Below are positions 1-8,008 of a stretch of 48,047 bases of DNA, one piece after another. The stretch comes from Frankiales bacterium (GTDB lineage: Bacteria > Actinomycetota > Actinomycetes > Mycobacteriales > SCTD01), in contig JAOPWV010000137.1 of assembly GCA_025965475.1 (NCBI GenBank), positions 1-48,047 on the forward strand, read 5' to 3'. Position 1 is the first letter of the stretch. The number at the start of each line of letters is the position of its first letter. The notes under the pieces are model-generated. The model saw nothing but the letters and a program-made list of their open reading frames with translations, ran no database searches and had not been told where the DNA came from. Position numbers and translations under genes: made by a program.

Positions 1-30
1 GTGAACCGGCTGGTCGTGAACAGCAACGCC

Positions 31-62
31 GAATGCCCGGCCCCCGTGGGGGCCGGGCATTC
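31..62 (-). terminator. Terminator hairpin of the cold-shock gene
   Basis: A perfect 15-bp inverted repeat (31-45 with 48-62) leaves only a 2-nt centre, so in RNA about 14 pairs close a small loop. It lies 17 bp beyond the stop codon of the minus-strand csp gene. No T-run follows on the minus strand, as is usual for the hairpin-only terminators of high-GC actinobacteria. The symmetry could also serve a plus-strand transcript entering from the left. Confidence 0.75.
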
Positions 63-78
63 GGCGAGCTGGGGAGTC

Positions 79-282
79 CTAGATCGGACGGACGTTCTCG
101 GCCTGCGGGCCCTTCTGGCCCTGCGTGATGTCGAACTCGACGCGCTGGTTCTCGTCGAGCGACTTGTAGCCATCGGTCTGGATCGCGGAGAAGTGGACGA
201 AGACGTCGGCGCCGCCGCCGTCCTGAGCGATGAAGCCGAAGCCCTTCTCGGCGTTGAACCACTTGACAGAACCCTGAGCCAT
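79..282 (-). CDS. Cold-shock protein, CspA family
   Basis: A 67-residue single cold-shock domain, the full usual length of the family. It starts [18 protein letters not shown] and carries both nucleic-acid-binding motifs, RNP1 (KGFGFI, residues 13-18) and RNP2 (VFVHF, about 27-31). Such proteins bind single-stranded RNA and act as RNA chaperones, either at low temperature or constitutively. An AGGAG ribosome site lies about 10 bp before the ATG. The gene is monocistronic: a strong hairpin follows the stop, and a leader of about 150-200 bp with competing inverted repeats precedes the start. The family call is secure; whether it is cold-induced cannot be read from the protein. Confidence 0.97.
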   Translation of the reverse strand: MAQGSVKWFNAEKGFGFIAQDGGGADVFVHFSAIQTDGYKSLDENQRVEFDITQGQKGPQAENVRPI

Positions 283-482
283 TGTTCGTTCTCCTAGTGA
301 ACCGGGTCGGGAACCGCACCTGCGGACCCGGGCTGCCGTTGTGACATGTCCTCGCCTTGAGGGCGGGACCGGAGACGACGTAGAACGCCGGCGATCACAC
401 TCCGCGGGCGTTCTAAGAACGTGCTGGGAAGCAAGCCGCGGTCACTGTAGCGCCAACAGACCACTTCGACGAGTAAACTGCA
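283..482 (-). promoter_or_regulatory. Structured csp leader and promoter region
   Basis: This 200-bp gene-free stretch separates csp from the next gene, which is transcribed in the same direction. A TANNNT box (TACAGT, minus strand, 449-444) would give a transcript start near 437 and a leader of about 155 nt. Inside that leader lie a 9-bp inverted repeat (381-389 with 407-415) and a second one (409-414 with 416-421). The two share the segment 409-415, so only one stem can form at a time. No clear -35 box was found. The promoter is a guess; the repeats are directly visible. Confidence 0.5.
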
Positions 483-1361
483 TCAGTTCCGTAAAGACAT
501 GAGGACCACCGGGAGTTCTTCCAGGAGTTCGCGGGCAAGAAAGCCCAATCGTCCTGTTCGCTCGGTTAGCCGGTCACCTGCGGCTGCGTGCGCGTATTGC
601 CCGAATACCGCGGCTTGCTCGGATTCCGCGCCCAGTGCGAGCAGCCCGCCGATGGCACCGGCGAGGACATCGCCGGAGCCGCTGGTCCCCAGCCCGACGC
701 CGCCGGTCTCGTCGCGCCACACGCGACCATCGGGGCTCACGGTCCATCCGCCGGTCGCCACGACGGCCCCGTAGCGCTCCGCCGCCCGGCTGGCACCCTG
801 CCGGCCGTCGAGCTGCTCACCGTCGAGCAGGGCTGCGAGTTCGCCTTCGTTGGGCGTGAGGACCACCCGCTCCCGGCCGGCGAGCAGCTTCTCGTGTCCG
901 GCCAGCGCGACCAGCGCGAGCGCGTCGAGCACCAGGGACCGGCATTCGAGCCTCGGCAGGACGGCCTCGAGGAGGGCCAGGGTGCCGTCCCGGTCCAGCA
1001 GACCCGGTCCCAGGATCACGCAGGCCGCGTCCTTGCCGTGCTCGACGATCCAGTCGGCGCCGCGTGCCGACAGTGAGCCGTCCTCGTCGGCGGGCAGGCC
1101 GACGACCAGGGCTTCCGGCACCGCGGTCCCGAGTGCGATGGAGGTCGCCTCCACCGTCGCCACCTGGAGCCGGCCCGCACCGACGCGCAGCGCCGCGATG
1201 GCGGGGAGGAGCACCGCGCCGGGCGTACTCACCGCCCCGCCCACCACGAGCACGGTGCCGCGTTCGTGCTTGGTCGCGTCGTCGCCCGGCGCGGGCAGCG
1301 GCCAAGCACGCAGCAGGCGGGGCGTGACCGCCGGCGCCTCAGCGGGGGGCGACGGGGACAT
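483..1361 (-). CDS. nnrD: ADP-dependent NAD(P)H-hydrate dehydratase (NnrD/CARKD family)
   Basis: This 292-residue ribokinase-fold protein restores NAD(P)H from its hydrated, damaged form (S-NAD(P)HX), using ADP as cofactor. Family marks are the LTPNEGELAALL stretch in the middle and the GSGDVLAG motif near the C-terminus, which holds the catalytic Asp and the nucleotide site. The NnrE epimerase domain that is often fused at the N-terminus is absent. I chose ATG 1361 because the reading frame further upstream lies inside the histidine phosphatase gene and has no family similarity. The two genes overlap by 23 bp on the same strand, which suggests co-transcription. Confidence 0.9.
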   Translation of the reverse strand: MSPSPPAEAPAVTPRLLRAWPLPAPGDDATKHERGTVLVVGGAVSTPGAVLLPAIAALRVGAGRLQVATVEATSIALGTAVPEALVVGLPADEDGSLSARGADWIVEHGKDAACVILGPGLLDRDGTLALLEAVLPRLECRSLVLDALALVALAGHEKLLAGRERVVLTPNEGELAALLDGEQLDGRQGASRAAERYGAVVATGGWTVSPDGRVWRDETGGVGLGTSGSGDVLAGAIGGLLALGAESEQAAVFGQYAHAAAGDRLTERTGRLGFLARELLEELPVVLMSLRN

Positions 1362-2082
1362 CGGGTTCCGCCGTGACCGGGGCGGCGTGCTCGGCCAGGT
1401 GCCCGATCTCGTTGAAGCGCTCGAGCTCGAGGTGCCCATCGTGCTGCCGGTACGACGTGATCGAGCCGTTCGCGACGTCGCCGAGCCTGTCGATCGCGAG
1501 GACGTCCTTCTCGGTGAGGTGCTCGAGGACGTACCGCGACAGCAGCACCACCACCTGGTGGGCGACGATCAGGACCCGTTCCCCGGCGTAGTCCCGGCGT
1601 ACGTCGTCGAGCACGGCGCGCATCCGGAGCGCGACGTCCGCCCAGGACTCGCCGCCCGGGGGCCGGTGATAGAACTTGCCGAGCCGGGCCCGGCGCTCGG
1701 ACTCCTCCGGGAAACGGGCGATGATCCCGTGCCGGGTCAGCCGGTCGAGGACACCGAACTCGCGCTCCCGGAGCCGCTCGTCGAGCACGACCGGCAGGTC
1801 GAGCCCGGACTCCTTGAGCGCGATCTGCGCCGTCTGCTGCGCGCGGACGTACGGCGACGCCCACACGACCGTCGGCCGCTCGTTCTCCGCCTGCTCCGCG
1901 ATCCAGCGGCCGAGCGCGGCGGCCTGGAGCTCGCCCCGCTCGGACAGCGGGACGTCGATGTCCCGCTCGGCGATGTCGATGGCCTCCAGGCGCTCCGCCT
2001 CGGCCAGGTCCCGCGCCACGTTGCCGGCGCTCTCCCCGTGGCGTACGACCGACAGCCTCTCCGGCCAGCTCGACTCCTGCAC
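1339..2082 (-). CDS. Histidine phosphatase superfamily protein (phosphoglycerate mutase-like)
   Basis: A 247-residue protein with the RHG motif at residues 14-16 (SVVRHGESAGN), whose His is the phospho-acceptor. The second catalytic His lies in IVAHQVVV. The WASPYVRAQQTAQI and REFGVLD regions also fit the branch that holds both mutases and small-molecule phosphatases, so the substrate cannot be told. The GTG at 2082 is preferred because it lies just before the RHG domain and follows a purine-rich GAGGGAAAGG. Longer starts would add a basic, low-complexity leader. It overlaps nnrD downstream and is divergent from the membrane gene at 2144. Confidence 0.87.
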   Translation of the reverse strand: MQESSWPERLSVVRHGESAGNVARDLAEAERLEAIDIAERDIDVPLSERGELQAAALGRWIAEQAENERPTVVWASPYVRAQQTAQIALKESGLDLPVVLDERLREREFGVLDRLTRHGIIARFPEESERRARLGKFYHRPPGGESWADVALRMRAVLDDVRRDYAGERVLIVAHQVVVLLSRYVLEHLTEKDVLAIDRLGDVANGSITSYRQHDGHLELERFNEIGHLAEHAAPVTAEPDVPVAPR

Positions 2083-2143
2083 GCAGACGCCTTTCCCTCG
2101 TCCCGGAAGGTCAACCGGACGGGCGCCGGGTAGCGTCGGGGGC

Positions 2144-2497
2144 GTGCTGCGGCGCCTGCTGACCCCCCGATGGATCCTTGGCCTGCTGCTGACCCTGGTG
2201 GCGGCGGCGGTCATGGTGCGCCTCGGCATGTGGCAGCTCGATGTGGCCGGGCACCGGCACTCACTGCAGAACTACAGCTACGCCGTCGAGTGGGTGCTGT
2301 TCGCGGCCTTCACCGTCTTCTGCTTCGTCAAGCTGCTGCGGGACGAGAGCCGCGAGACCGACCACGAGAACGAGGAGCCGGAGATCACGTCCGTCGTCAT
2401 CCCCCCGCCCGTCGCCCCCGTCGAGGAGCCGCAGGACGACGAGCTCGCGGCGTACAACGCCTATCTCGCCCAGCTCAACGCGAAGCCGAACCGGTGA
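2144..2497 (+). CDS. Small membrane protein with SURF1-like N-terminus
   Basis: A 117-residue protein with one membrane helix at about residues 7-27 and a second at about 47-64, then an acidic cytoplasmic-type tail rich in Glu, Asp and Pro. The first helix and the following LGMWQLD resemble the N-terminal helix of SURF1 cytochrome-oxidase assembly factors, but the rest of SURF1 is missing. It starts with GTG, and its TGA overlaps the GTG of the next gene by 4 bp, so the two membrane proteins are probably made together. Function unknown. Confidence 0.75.
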   Translation: MLRRLLTPRWILGLLLTLVAAAVMVRLGMWQLDVAGHRHSLQNYSYAVEWVLFAAFTVFCFVKLLRDESRETDHENEEPEITSVVIPPPVAPVEEPQDDELAAYNAYLAQLNAKPNR

Positions 2498-2799
2498 GTT
2501 CGGTGCTCACGCGCTACCGCGTGATGGCGTACGTCGTCGGTTGCCTGCTCGTGACCCTGGTGTTCGTGGCGATGCCACTGAAGTACCTCGGGGACCAGCC
2601 GGAACTGGCCAAGGTCGTCGGCATCGCGCACGGCTGGCTGTTCATGGTCTACATCGTCGCGTCGTTGCAGCTGGCGCGTAGCCGCCGCTGGCCGCTGCCC
2701 CGCACGGCCCTGGTGCTGTCGGCGGGCCTGATCCCGTTCCTGTCGTTCGTGATGGAGCGCCGGGTCACCCGGGAGCTCACCCCTGAGCTGCAGGCCTAG
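2494..2799 (+). CDS. DUF3817 family integral membrane protein
   Basis: A 101-residue protein with three predicted membrane helices. It matches the DUF3817 family pattern: YRVMAYVVGCLL at the start, VGIAHGWLFMVYIVASL in the middle and IPFLSFVMERRV near the end. No biochemical role is established for the family. The GTG start overlaps the preceding stop (GTGA), implying translational coupling to the SURF1-like protein. The last 23 bp overlap the convergent aminotransferase gene. Confidence 0.88.
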   Translation: MSSVLTRYRVMAYVVGCLLVTLVFVAMPLKYLGDQPELAKVVGIAHGWLFMVYIVASLQLARSRRWPLPRTALVLSAGLIPFLSFVMERRVTRELTPELQA

Positions 2800-3853
2800 C
2801 CGCCTCGGCAGCCGCCTCGAGGACCCGCTCGCTGTCGGCCGCCGTGGTCACCGTCACCCGGATGCCGTCCCCGTCGAACGGCCGTACCAGGACGCCCGCG
2901 TCGTCGAAGACCCCGGCCACGCGCATCGTGTCGGCGCCGGTGGGCAGCCAGACGAAGTTTCCCTGGGCGGGCGGTACGTCGTACCCGAGTTCGCGGAGGG
3001 CGGCCCGTAGCGGTTCGCGCTGCTCGACGACCTCGCCCACCCGTGTCATCAGCTCCGGCTCGGCGTCCAGGCTGGCCAATGCGGCCACCTGGGCCGGCAG
3101 CGAGACGGAGAAGGGGACCTGCACCTGGCGGAGCGCGGCAGCGGTCTGCGGCGAGCCGGCCAGGCAGTACCCGACGCGCAGCCCGGCCAGGCCGTAGGCC
3201 TTGGAGAAGGTGCGCAGCGACGCGAGGTTCCGGTGGTCGGGCAGCAGCCGGCGGCCGTCCACCGCGGCCGGGTCGTCGACGAACTCGGTGTAGGCCTCGT
3301 CGAGGACGACGAGCACCTGGTCCGGGACGCGTCCGAGGAAGGCGCGCAGGTCGGTCTCGCGCAGCGCCGGCCCGGTCGGGTTGTTGGGGGAGCACAGGAT
3401 GATCAGCCGGGTGGCGTCGGTGACCGCGTCCGCCATCGCGTCGAGGTCGTGCTCGTAGCCGCGCAGCGGTACCTCCACCGGCCGGGCGCCGGCAACCTTC
3501 ACGAACCCGGGATAGGCCTCGAAGGAGCGCCAGGCGTACATGACCTCCTCGCCCGGGTCGGCGGCGATCTGCACCAGCTGCTGGACCAGCGACACCGAGC
3601 CGCAGCCGACGGCCACCTGGGCCTCGTCGACCCCGTGCCGGGCGGCGAGGGCCGCGGTGAGCTGCGTGGCGGCGGGGTCCGGGTACCGGTTGCCCTCGGC
3701 GAGCGAGGTCGCGACCGCCTCGATGACGCTGGGCAGGGGCGGGTACGGGGTCTCGTTGCTCGCCAGCCGGGCCAGGTCCTGTCCGGGCAGCGGCCGCCGG
3801 CCCGGCTTGTAGGGCGGCAGGCCGCGGAGCAGCGGTCGCAGCTTCGGGGTCAT
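2777..3853 (-). CDS. Histidinol-phosphate/aromatic aminotransferase (HisC/Pat-like)
   Basis: A 358-residue class I/II PLP-dependent aminotransferase of the HisC branch. The PLP lysine is K218 in FSKAYGLAGLRVGY, the cofactor-facing Asp is D185 in LDEAYTEF, and the SPNNPTG motif is at about 155-161. The N-terminal RLASNETPYPP is typical of HisC and of the actinobacterial aromatic aminotransferase Pat. It is not next to other histidine genes, so a Pat-type role in phenylalanine or tyrosine transamination is as likely as histidine synthesis. I took the ATG at 3853; the frame upstream has no family similarity and runs into the region before the LmbE gene. Confidence 0.88.
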   Translation of the reverse strand: MTPKLRPLLRGLPPYKPGRRPLPGQDLARLASNETPYPPLPSVIEAVATSLAEGNRYPDPAATQLTAALAARHGVDEAQVAVGCGSVSLVQQLVQIAADPGEEVMYAWRSFEAYPGFVKVAGARPVEVPLRGYEHDLDAMADAVTDATRLIILCSPNNPTGPALRETDLRAFLGRVPDQVLVVLDEAYTEFVDDPAAVDGRRLLPDHRNLASLRTFSKAYGLAGLRVGYCLAGSPQTAAALRQVQVPFSVSLPAQVAALASLDAEPELMTRVGEVVEQREPLRAALRELGYDVPPAQGNFVWLPTGADTMRVAGVFDDAGVLVRPFDGDGIRVTVTTAADSERVLEAAAEAARPAAQG

Positions 3854-3974
3854 GCGCGGGACGGTACCGGCCCTCAGCCGGTTCGCAGCGTCGGGATGGG
3901 ACGCTGTAGGGATGCATCCGGTCCGCACCCGCGCGTTGACCGGCAGTTGGCGCTCCGTGCACGAGAATGACCCG

Positions 3975-4787
3975 ATGTGTTTCACCTTGGTCGCCTTCCA
4001 CGCACACCCCGACGACGAGGCCCTGCTGACCGCGGGCACCCTCGCCCGGGCCGCGGCGGAGGGTCACCGCGTGGTCCTCGTGGTGGCGACGGCCGGCGAG
4101 GCCGGCCTGGTGGCCGGCGGAGGGACGGGTGCCGTCCTGGCCCGTCGGCGCCTGGCCGAGTTGGAGCGTTCGGCTGCCGCGCTCGGCTGCGCCCGGGTCG
4201 AGGTGCTCGGCTACGCCGACTCGGGCCTGCGGGGCGAGGCCGGCGGTACTGCCGCGTTCGCCGCGGCCGACGTCGACGAGGCGGCCCGGCGACTGGCGGC
4301 CCTCCTCGTCGAGGAGCAGGCCGACGTCCTCACCGTCTACGACCCGGCGGGCGGCTACGGACACCCGGACCACGTCCAGGTCACCCGCGTCGGGCTGCGG
4401 GCCGCGGAGCTGGCCGGCACGCGGGTCGTGCTGGAGGCGACCGTCGACCGCACGGCTCTGCAGCGTGTCCTGCGGCTCGTGCACCGCCTGCCCGGCATCC
4501 CGGCCGACTTCGGCCCGGCCCGCTTCGACGCGGCGTACACGCCGCGGGCGGCGCTCACCCATCGCGTCGACGTACGCCGGTACGTCGCGGCAAAGCGGGC
4601 GGCCATGGCCGCGCACGCGAGCCAGGCCGTTGCCGACGAGGGCACCCGCACGCTGGCCGTGCTGCTGAAACTGCCCGCGCCGCTGTTCCGACTCGCGCTC
4701 GGACGGGAGTGGTACGTCGAGCGCGGCCGGAAGCCCGGTGGCCCACTGCTGGACGACGTGTTCGCCACCGTGCGGGGGAGCCGGTGA
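3975..4787 (+). CDS. PIG-L/LmbE family N-acetylglucosaminyl deacetylase
   Basis: A 270-residue zinc hydrolase. AHPDDEA near the N-terminus supplies the His/Asp/Asp metal and catalytic residues, and GHPDHVQV near residue 130 supplies a further metal His. The family removes acetyl groups from N-acetylglucosamine conjugates such as mycothiol and GPI precursors, or cleaves related amides. ATG 3975 puts the first motif at the usual distance; a longer start at 3912 is possible. The stop overlaps the GTG of the next glycosyltransferase by 4 bp, suggesting both act on one glycoconjugate. The exact substrate is unknown. Confidence 0.9.
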   Translation: MCFTLVAFHAHPDDEALLTAGTLARAAAEGHRVVLVVATAGEAGLVAGGGTGAVLARRRLAELERSAAALGCARVEVLGYADSGLRGEAGGTAAFAAADVDEAARRLAALLVEEQADVLTVYDPAGGYGHPDHVQVTRVGLRAAELAGTRVVLEATVDRTALQRVLRLVHRLPGIPADFGPARFDAAYTPRAALTHRVDVRRYVAAKRAAMAAHASQAVADEGTRTLAVLLKLPAPLFRLALGREWYVERGRKPGGPLLDDVFATVRGSR

Positions 4788-5944
4788 GGATCGCGCACGT
4801 CACCGACTTCTACCTGCCGCGGCTCGGCGGGATCGAGATGCACGTCGGCGACCTCGCCGCCCGGCAGGTGGCGCAGGGCCACGAGGTCACGGTCATCACG
4901 TCCTCGCCCGGCGAAGGCACCACCGACCCGGCCGACGGACCGGCCGTCGTCCGCGTCACCGACGGACTGCGCCGGCCGCACGCCTTCCACCCCCAGGCGC
5001 CGTTCTCGGGTGCCAAGGAGCTGCTCGACGGTCGCTTCGACATGGTCCATGTCCATGTCGGTGTTGCGTCCCCGCTGGGTTTCTGGGCCGCGCGCACCGC
5101 GTCCCGGGCCGGGCTCCCGACGGTGGTGACCGTGCACTCGCTGTGGGCCTGGGCGCACCCGATCTTCCAGGCGCTCGACCGGCCCGGCGGTTACTCCCGG
5201 CTTCCCATCCGGTGGACGGCGGTCAGCGAGGCTGCCGCCGGGCCGGTGCGCCGGGTCGTGAGCGGGCCCGGTGCGGTCACCGTCCTGCCCAACGGCATCG
5301 ACCCGGAGCGGTGGGACGTCCCACGCGACGACCGCGGTGACGACGACGAGATCCTGCTGGTCGGCGTCATGCGCCTGGCCGCGCGCAAGCGACCACTGCA
5401 GATGCTGCGCATGGTGCGTGAGGTCCGCCGCCGTACCCCGGCGGGCACGCGACTCAGGGTCGTGATCGTCGGCGAGGGCCCCTACCGGAGCCGGCTGGAG
5501 CGCTACCTGCGCCGGCATGAGATGACGGGATGGGTGTCCCTGCCCGGTCGGCAGGGCCGGGAGCAGATCCGTGACCTGTACCGTCGGGCGGACGTGTTCG
5601 TGGCGCCGGCCGACCTGGAGTCCTTCGGCATCGCCGCGCTCGAAGCCCGCTGCGCGGGCGTGCCCGTCGTGGCGAAAGGCGGCAACGGCATCTCCGAGTT
5701 CGTCCGGGACGGCCGCGACGGCCTCCTCGTGGCCGACGACGCCGCGATGGTGGACGCGCTCGTGCGTGTGTGCGCGGAACCGGCATTGCGGGCCGCCCTG
5801 GCCGGCCACGCCGGCGCGGGCACCGTCCCGGTGAGCTGGACGTCGACCCTCGCGCTGACCGATGACGCCTACCGGGAGGCGGCCGAGCTGGTCGGTAGGG
5901 GAGCCAGCCCGGCACGTACGGCACAGCCCGAGGTGATCGGGTGA
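4784..5944 (+). CDS. Glycosyltransferase family 4 (GT-B)
   Basis: A 386-residue retaining GT-B glycosyltransferase. The N-terminal acceptor domain starts RIAHVTDFYLPRLGGIE, with the glycine-rich loop typical of GT4. The C-terminal nucleotide-sugar domain has the EX7E motif, with E279 and E287 in ESFGIAALE. A long helix follows in the usual place. Relatives include PimB, MshA and other sugar-nucleotide transferases; the donor cannot be told. It overlaps both the deacetylase before it and the PAP2 gene after it by 4 bp, forming a tight three-gene unit. Confidence 0.92.
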   Translation: MRIAHVTDFYLPRLGGIEMHVGDLAARQVAQGHEVTVITSSPGEGTTDPADGPAVVRVTDGLRRPHAFHPQAPFSGAKELLDGRFDMVHVHVGVASPLGFWAARTASRAGLPTVVTVHSLWAWAHPIFQALDRPGGYSRLPIRWTAVSEAAAGPVRRVVSGPGAVTVLPNGIDPERWDVPRDDRGDDDEILLVGVMRLAARKRPLQMLRMVREVRRRTPAGTRLRVVIVGEGPYRSRLERYLRRHEMTGWVSLPGRQGREQIRDLYRRADVFVAPADLESFGIAALEARCAGVPVVAKGGNGISEFVRDGRDGLLVADDAAMVDALVRVCAEPALRAALAGHAGAGTVPVSWTSTLALTDDAYREAAELVGRGASPARTAQPEVIG

Positions 5945-6702
5945 GTTCCGCCCTCGAGACCGCGCCCGCCACCACCGTCGGGCTGCCCGAACGTCGCATC
6001 CGCCGCCGCCGCCCACTCCTGGTGGGCGAGCTGGTCGTCGTGCTCTGCCTGCTCCGCGTGTACGACCTGGCGCGGGCACACGCCGAGGTCCGCAGGACGG
6101 CCGCGATCGCGCACGGCGAGACCATCCTCCGGCTGGAGGGGTGGCTGCACCTGGACATCGAGCGTGCCGTCAACATCTGGACCACCCGGCACCAGGAGTT
6201 GTCGCTGCTGGCCAGCCACCTGTACCAGTTCCTGCACATACCGGTGACCCTGAGTGTGCTCGCCTGGTGCTGGCTGCTGCGCCCCGAGCTGTACCGTCGG
6301 GCGCGCAACGCGCTCGTGCTGGTCAACATCACCGGGCTCGCGGTCTTCCTGCTGCTGCCGGTGGCGCCACCGCGCTTGCTGCCCGACAGCGGCTTCGTCG
6401 ACGCCGTGGCCGCCGCGGGCTTCGGGACGACGCACAGCGCCGGCCCGGTCGACGCCGACCAGTACGGCGCGATGCCTTCGCTGCACATGGCCTGGGCCGT
6501 GTGGAGCGCGGTCGTCGCGTACTGGCTCGTGCGCAGGCAGCTTCTGAAGGTCGTGTGGGTGGTCTATCCGCTCCTCATCACGGTCATCGTCGTGATGACC
6601 GCGAACCACTACCTTCTCGACCTCGTCGCCGGCGCGGGGGTGGCGGCCGCAGCCCTGGCCACCAGCGGGCTGCATCGCGTCCGCGAGTACGGCGGCTCCT
6701 GA
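5941..6702 (+). CDS. PAP2/AUR1-like membrane phosphatase or phosphotransferase
   Basis: A 253-residue membrane protein with about six helices. It has the MPSLHMAW motif (residues 178-185, His182) and the final NHYLLDLVAG motif, whose His and Asp complete the PAP2 catalytic site. The APPRLLP stretch and overall size match the AUR1/inositol-phosphotransferase-like branch rather than soluble acid phosphatases. It probably acts on a lipid phosphate or a polyprenyl phosphate outside the membrane. The GTG start overlaps the GT4 stop by 4 bp. With the deacetylase and GT4 it could build or recycle a glycolipid. Confidence 0.88.
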   Translation: MSSALETAPATTVGLPERRIRRRRPLLVGELVVVLCLLRVYDLARAHAEVRRTAAIAHGETILRLEGWLHLDIERAVNIWTTRHQELSLLASHLYQFLHIPVTLSVLAWCWLLRPELYRRARNALVLVNITGLAVFLLLPVAPPRLLPDSGFVDAVAAAGFGTTHSAGPVDADQYGAMPSLHMAWAVWSAVVAYWLVRRQLLKVVWVVYPLLITVIVVMTANHYLLDLVAGAGVAAAALATSGLHRVREYGGS

Positions 6703-6781
6703 CGCCCCTGGCGCCGAGGTGAGAGCGACCTCACCGGGGGCCTGCGTCGCGCCCGCGCCCGGGCCCCGTACCGTTGATCCG

Positions 6782-8008
6782 GTGAGCATCGCGCCTGAGA
6801 CCGGGACCGCACGGCGGGCCCTGCTGCTGGAGAACATCCACGACGACGCCGCCTTCGCGTTGCGCGACGCGGGTTACGAGGTGGAGCGGATGACGGTCGC
6901 CCTCGGTGAGGACGACCTGATCGACAAGCTCCGCGGGGTCCACCTGCTGGGGCTGCGGTCCAACACCCAGCTGACCCGCCGGGTCCTCGAGCAGGCCGAC
7001 GCGCTCGTCGCGGTCGGCGCGTTCTGCATCGGGACCAACCAGAGCGACCTGCAGGCGGCCACCGAGCGGGGGGTGGCCGTGTTCAACGCGCCGTTCTCCA
7101 ACACGCGCAGCGTCGTCGAGCTCGCCCTGTCCGAGATCATCGCGCTGACCCGCCGGCTGACCGACAAGAGCTCCGACATGCATGCCGGGGTCTGGGACAA
7201 GTCGGCCGTCGGCAGCCACGAGGTCCGCGGGCGGCGCCTGGGCATCGTCGGCTACGGCAACATCGGCAGCCAGCTGTCGGTCGTCGCCGAGGCGCTCGGC
7301 ATGTCGGTCCTCTTCTTCGACACCTCCGACAAGCTCGCGTTGGGCAACGCGCGCCGCTGCGGCACCCTCGAGGAGCTGCTGGCTGAGGCCGACGTCGTGA
7401 CGCTGCACGTCGACGGCCGGGCCGGCAACAGCGGCCTGTTCGGGGAGGAGCAGTTCGCCCGGATGCGCCCGGGCAGCATCTTCCTCAACCTGTCGCGCGG
7501 TTTCGTCGTCGACCACCTCGCGCTGCGGCGGCACATCGAGAGCGGGCACCTGGCCGGGGCCGCTGTGGACGTCTTCCCGAAGGAGCCCAAGCGCCCTGGC
7601 GAGGAGTTCGTCTCCGACCTGCGCGGGCTGCGCAACGTCATCCTCACGCCGCACGTGGGCGGGTCCACCGAGGAGGCGCAGCAGGACATCGGCAACTTCG
7701 TGGCCGGCAAGCTGCGCGACTACGCCGCCGGCGGCAACACGTCGCTGAGCGTCAACCTGCCGCAGGTCTCGCTGCCGCGCGTCCCCGGGACCACGCGCCT
7801 GCTGCTGCTGCACACCAACACCCCGGGCGTGCTCGCCCGGGTCAACAGCATCCTGGCCGACCACGGCCTCAACATCGAGGGCCAGGTGCTGGGAACCAGC
7901 GGTGCCCTCGGGTACGTGGTCACCGACGTCGCCGCCCTGGAGGGCGACGAGGTCGTGAAGGTGCTGGGCGACCTCCCCGAGACCGTCCGCCTGTGGGCCC
8001 TCGCGTGA
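6782..8008 (+). CDS. serA: D-3-phosphoglycerate dehydrogenase, short ACT type (SerA-like)
   Basis: A 408-residue NAD-dependent enzyme for the first step of serine synthesis. The NAD motif GYGNIG is at residues 157-162. The catalytic triad is R239, E268 and H291, one residue off the E. coli SerA numbering, and an ACT domain fills about 335-408. It is thus the 410-residue E. coli-like form, not the roughly 530-residue mycobacterial type with an intervening domain. GTG 6782 gives the matching N-terminus. The stop overlaps the next gene's GTG by 4 bp. E. coli-type SerA can also reduce 2-oxoglutarate to D-2-hydroxyglutarate, which bears on its neighbour. Confidence 0.9.
   Translation: MSIAPETGTARRALLLENIHDDAAFALRDAGYEVERMTVALGEDDLIDKLRGVHLLGLRSNTQLTRRVLEQADALVAVGAFCIGTNQSDLQAATERGVAVFNAPFSNTRSVVELALSEIIALTRRLTDKSSDMHAGVWDKSAVGSHEVRGRRLGIVGYGNIGSQLSVVAEALGMSVLFFDTSDKLALGNARRCGTLEELLAEADVVTLHVDGRAGNSGLFGEEQFARMRPGSIFLNLSRGFVVDHLALRRHIESGHLAGAAVDVFPKEPKRPGEEFVSDLRGLRNVILTPHVGGSTEEAQQDIGNFVAGKLRDYAAGGNTSLSVNLPQVSLPRVPGTTRLLLLHTNTPGVLARVNSILADHGLNIEGQVLGTSGALGYVVTDVAALEGDEVVKVLGDLPETVRLWALA

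Noticed and set aside
1-297. 98-residue open frame opposite the cold-shock gene
   Set aside because: It is the antisense shadow of csp with no ribosome site or family similarity.
850-2133. 427-residue open frame on the plus strand
   Set aside because: It lies fully opposite nnrD and the histidine phosphatase, both with clear catalytic motifs; the frame is an effect of high GC.
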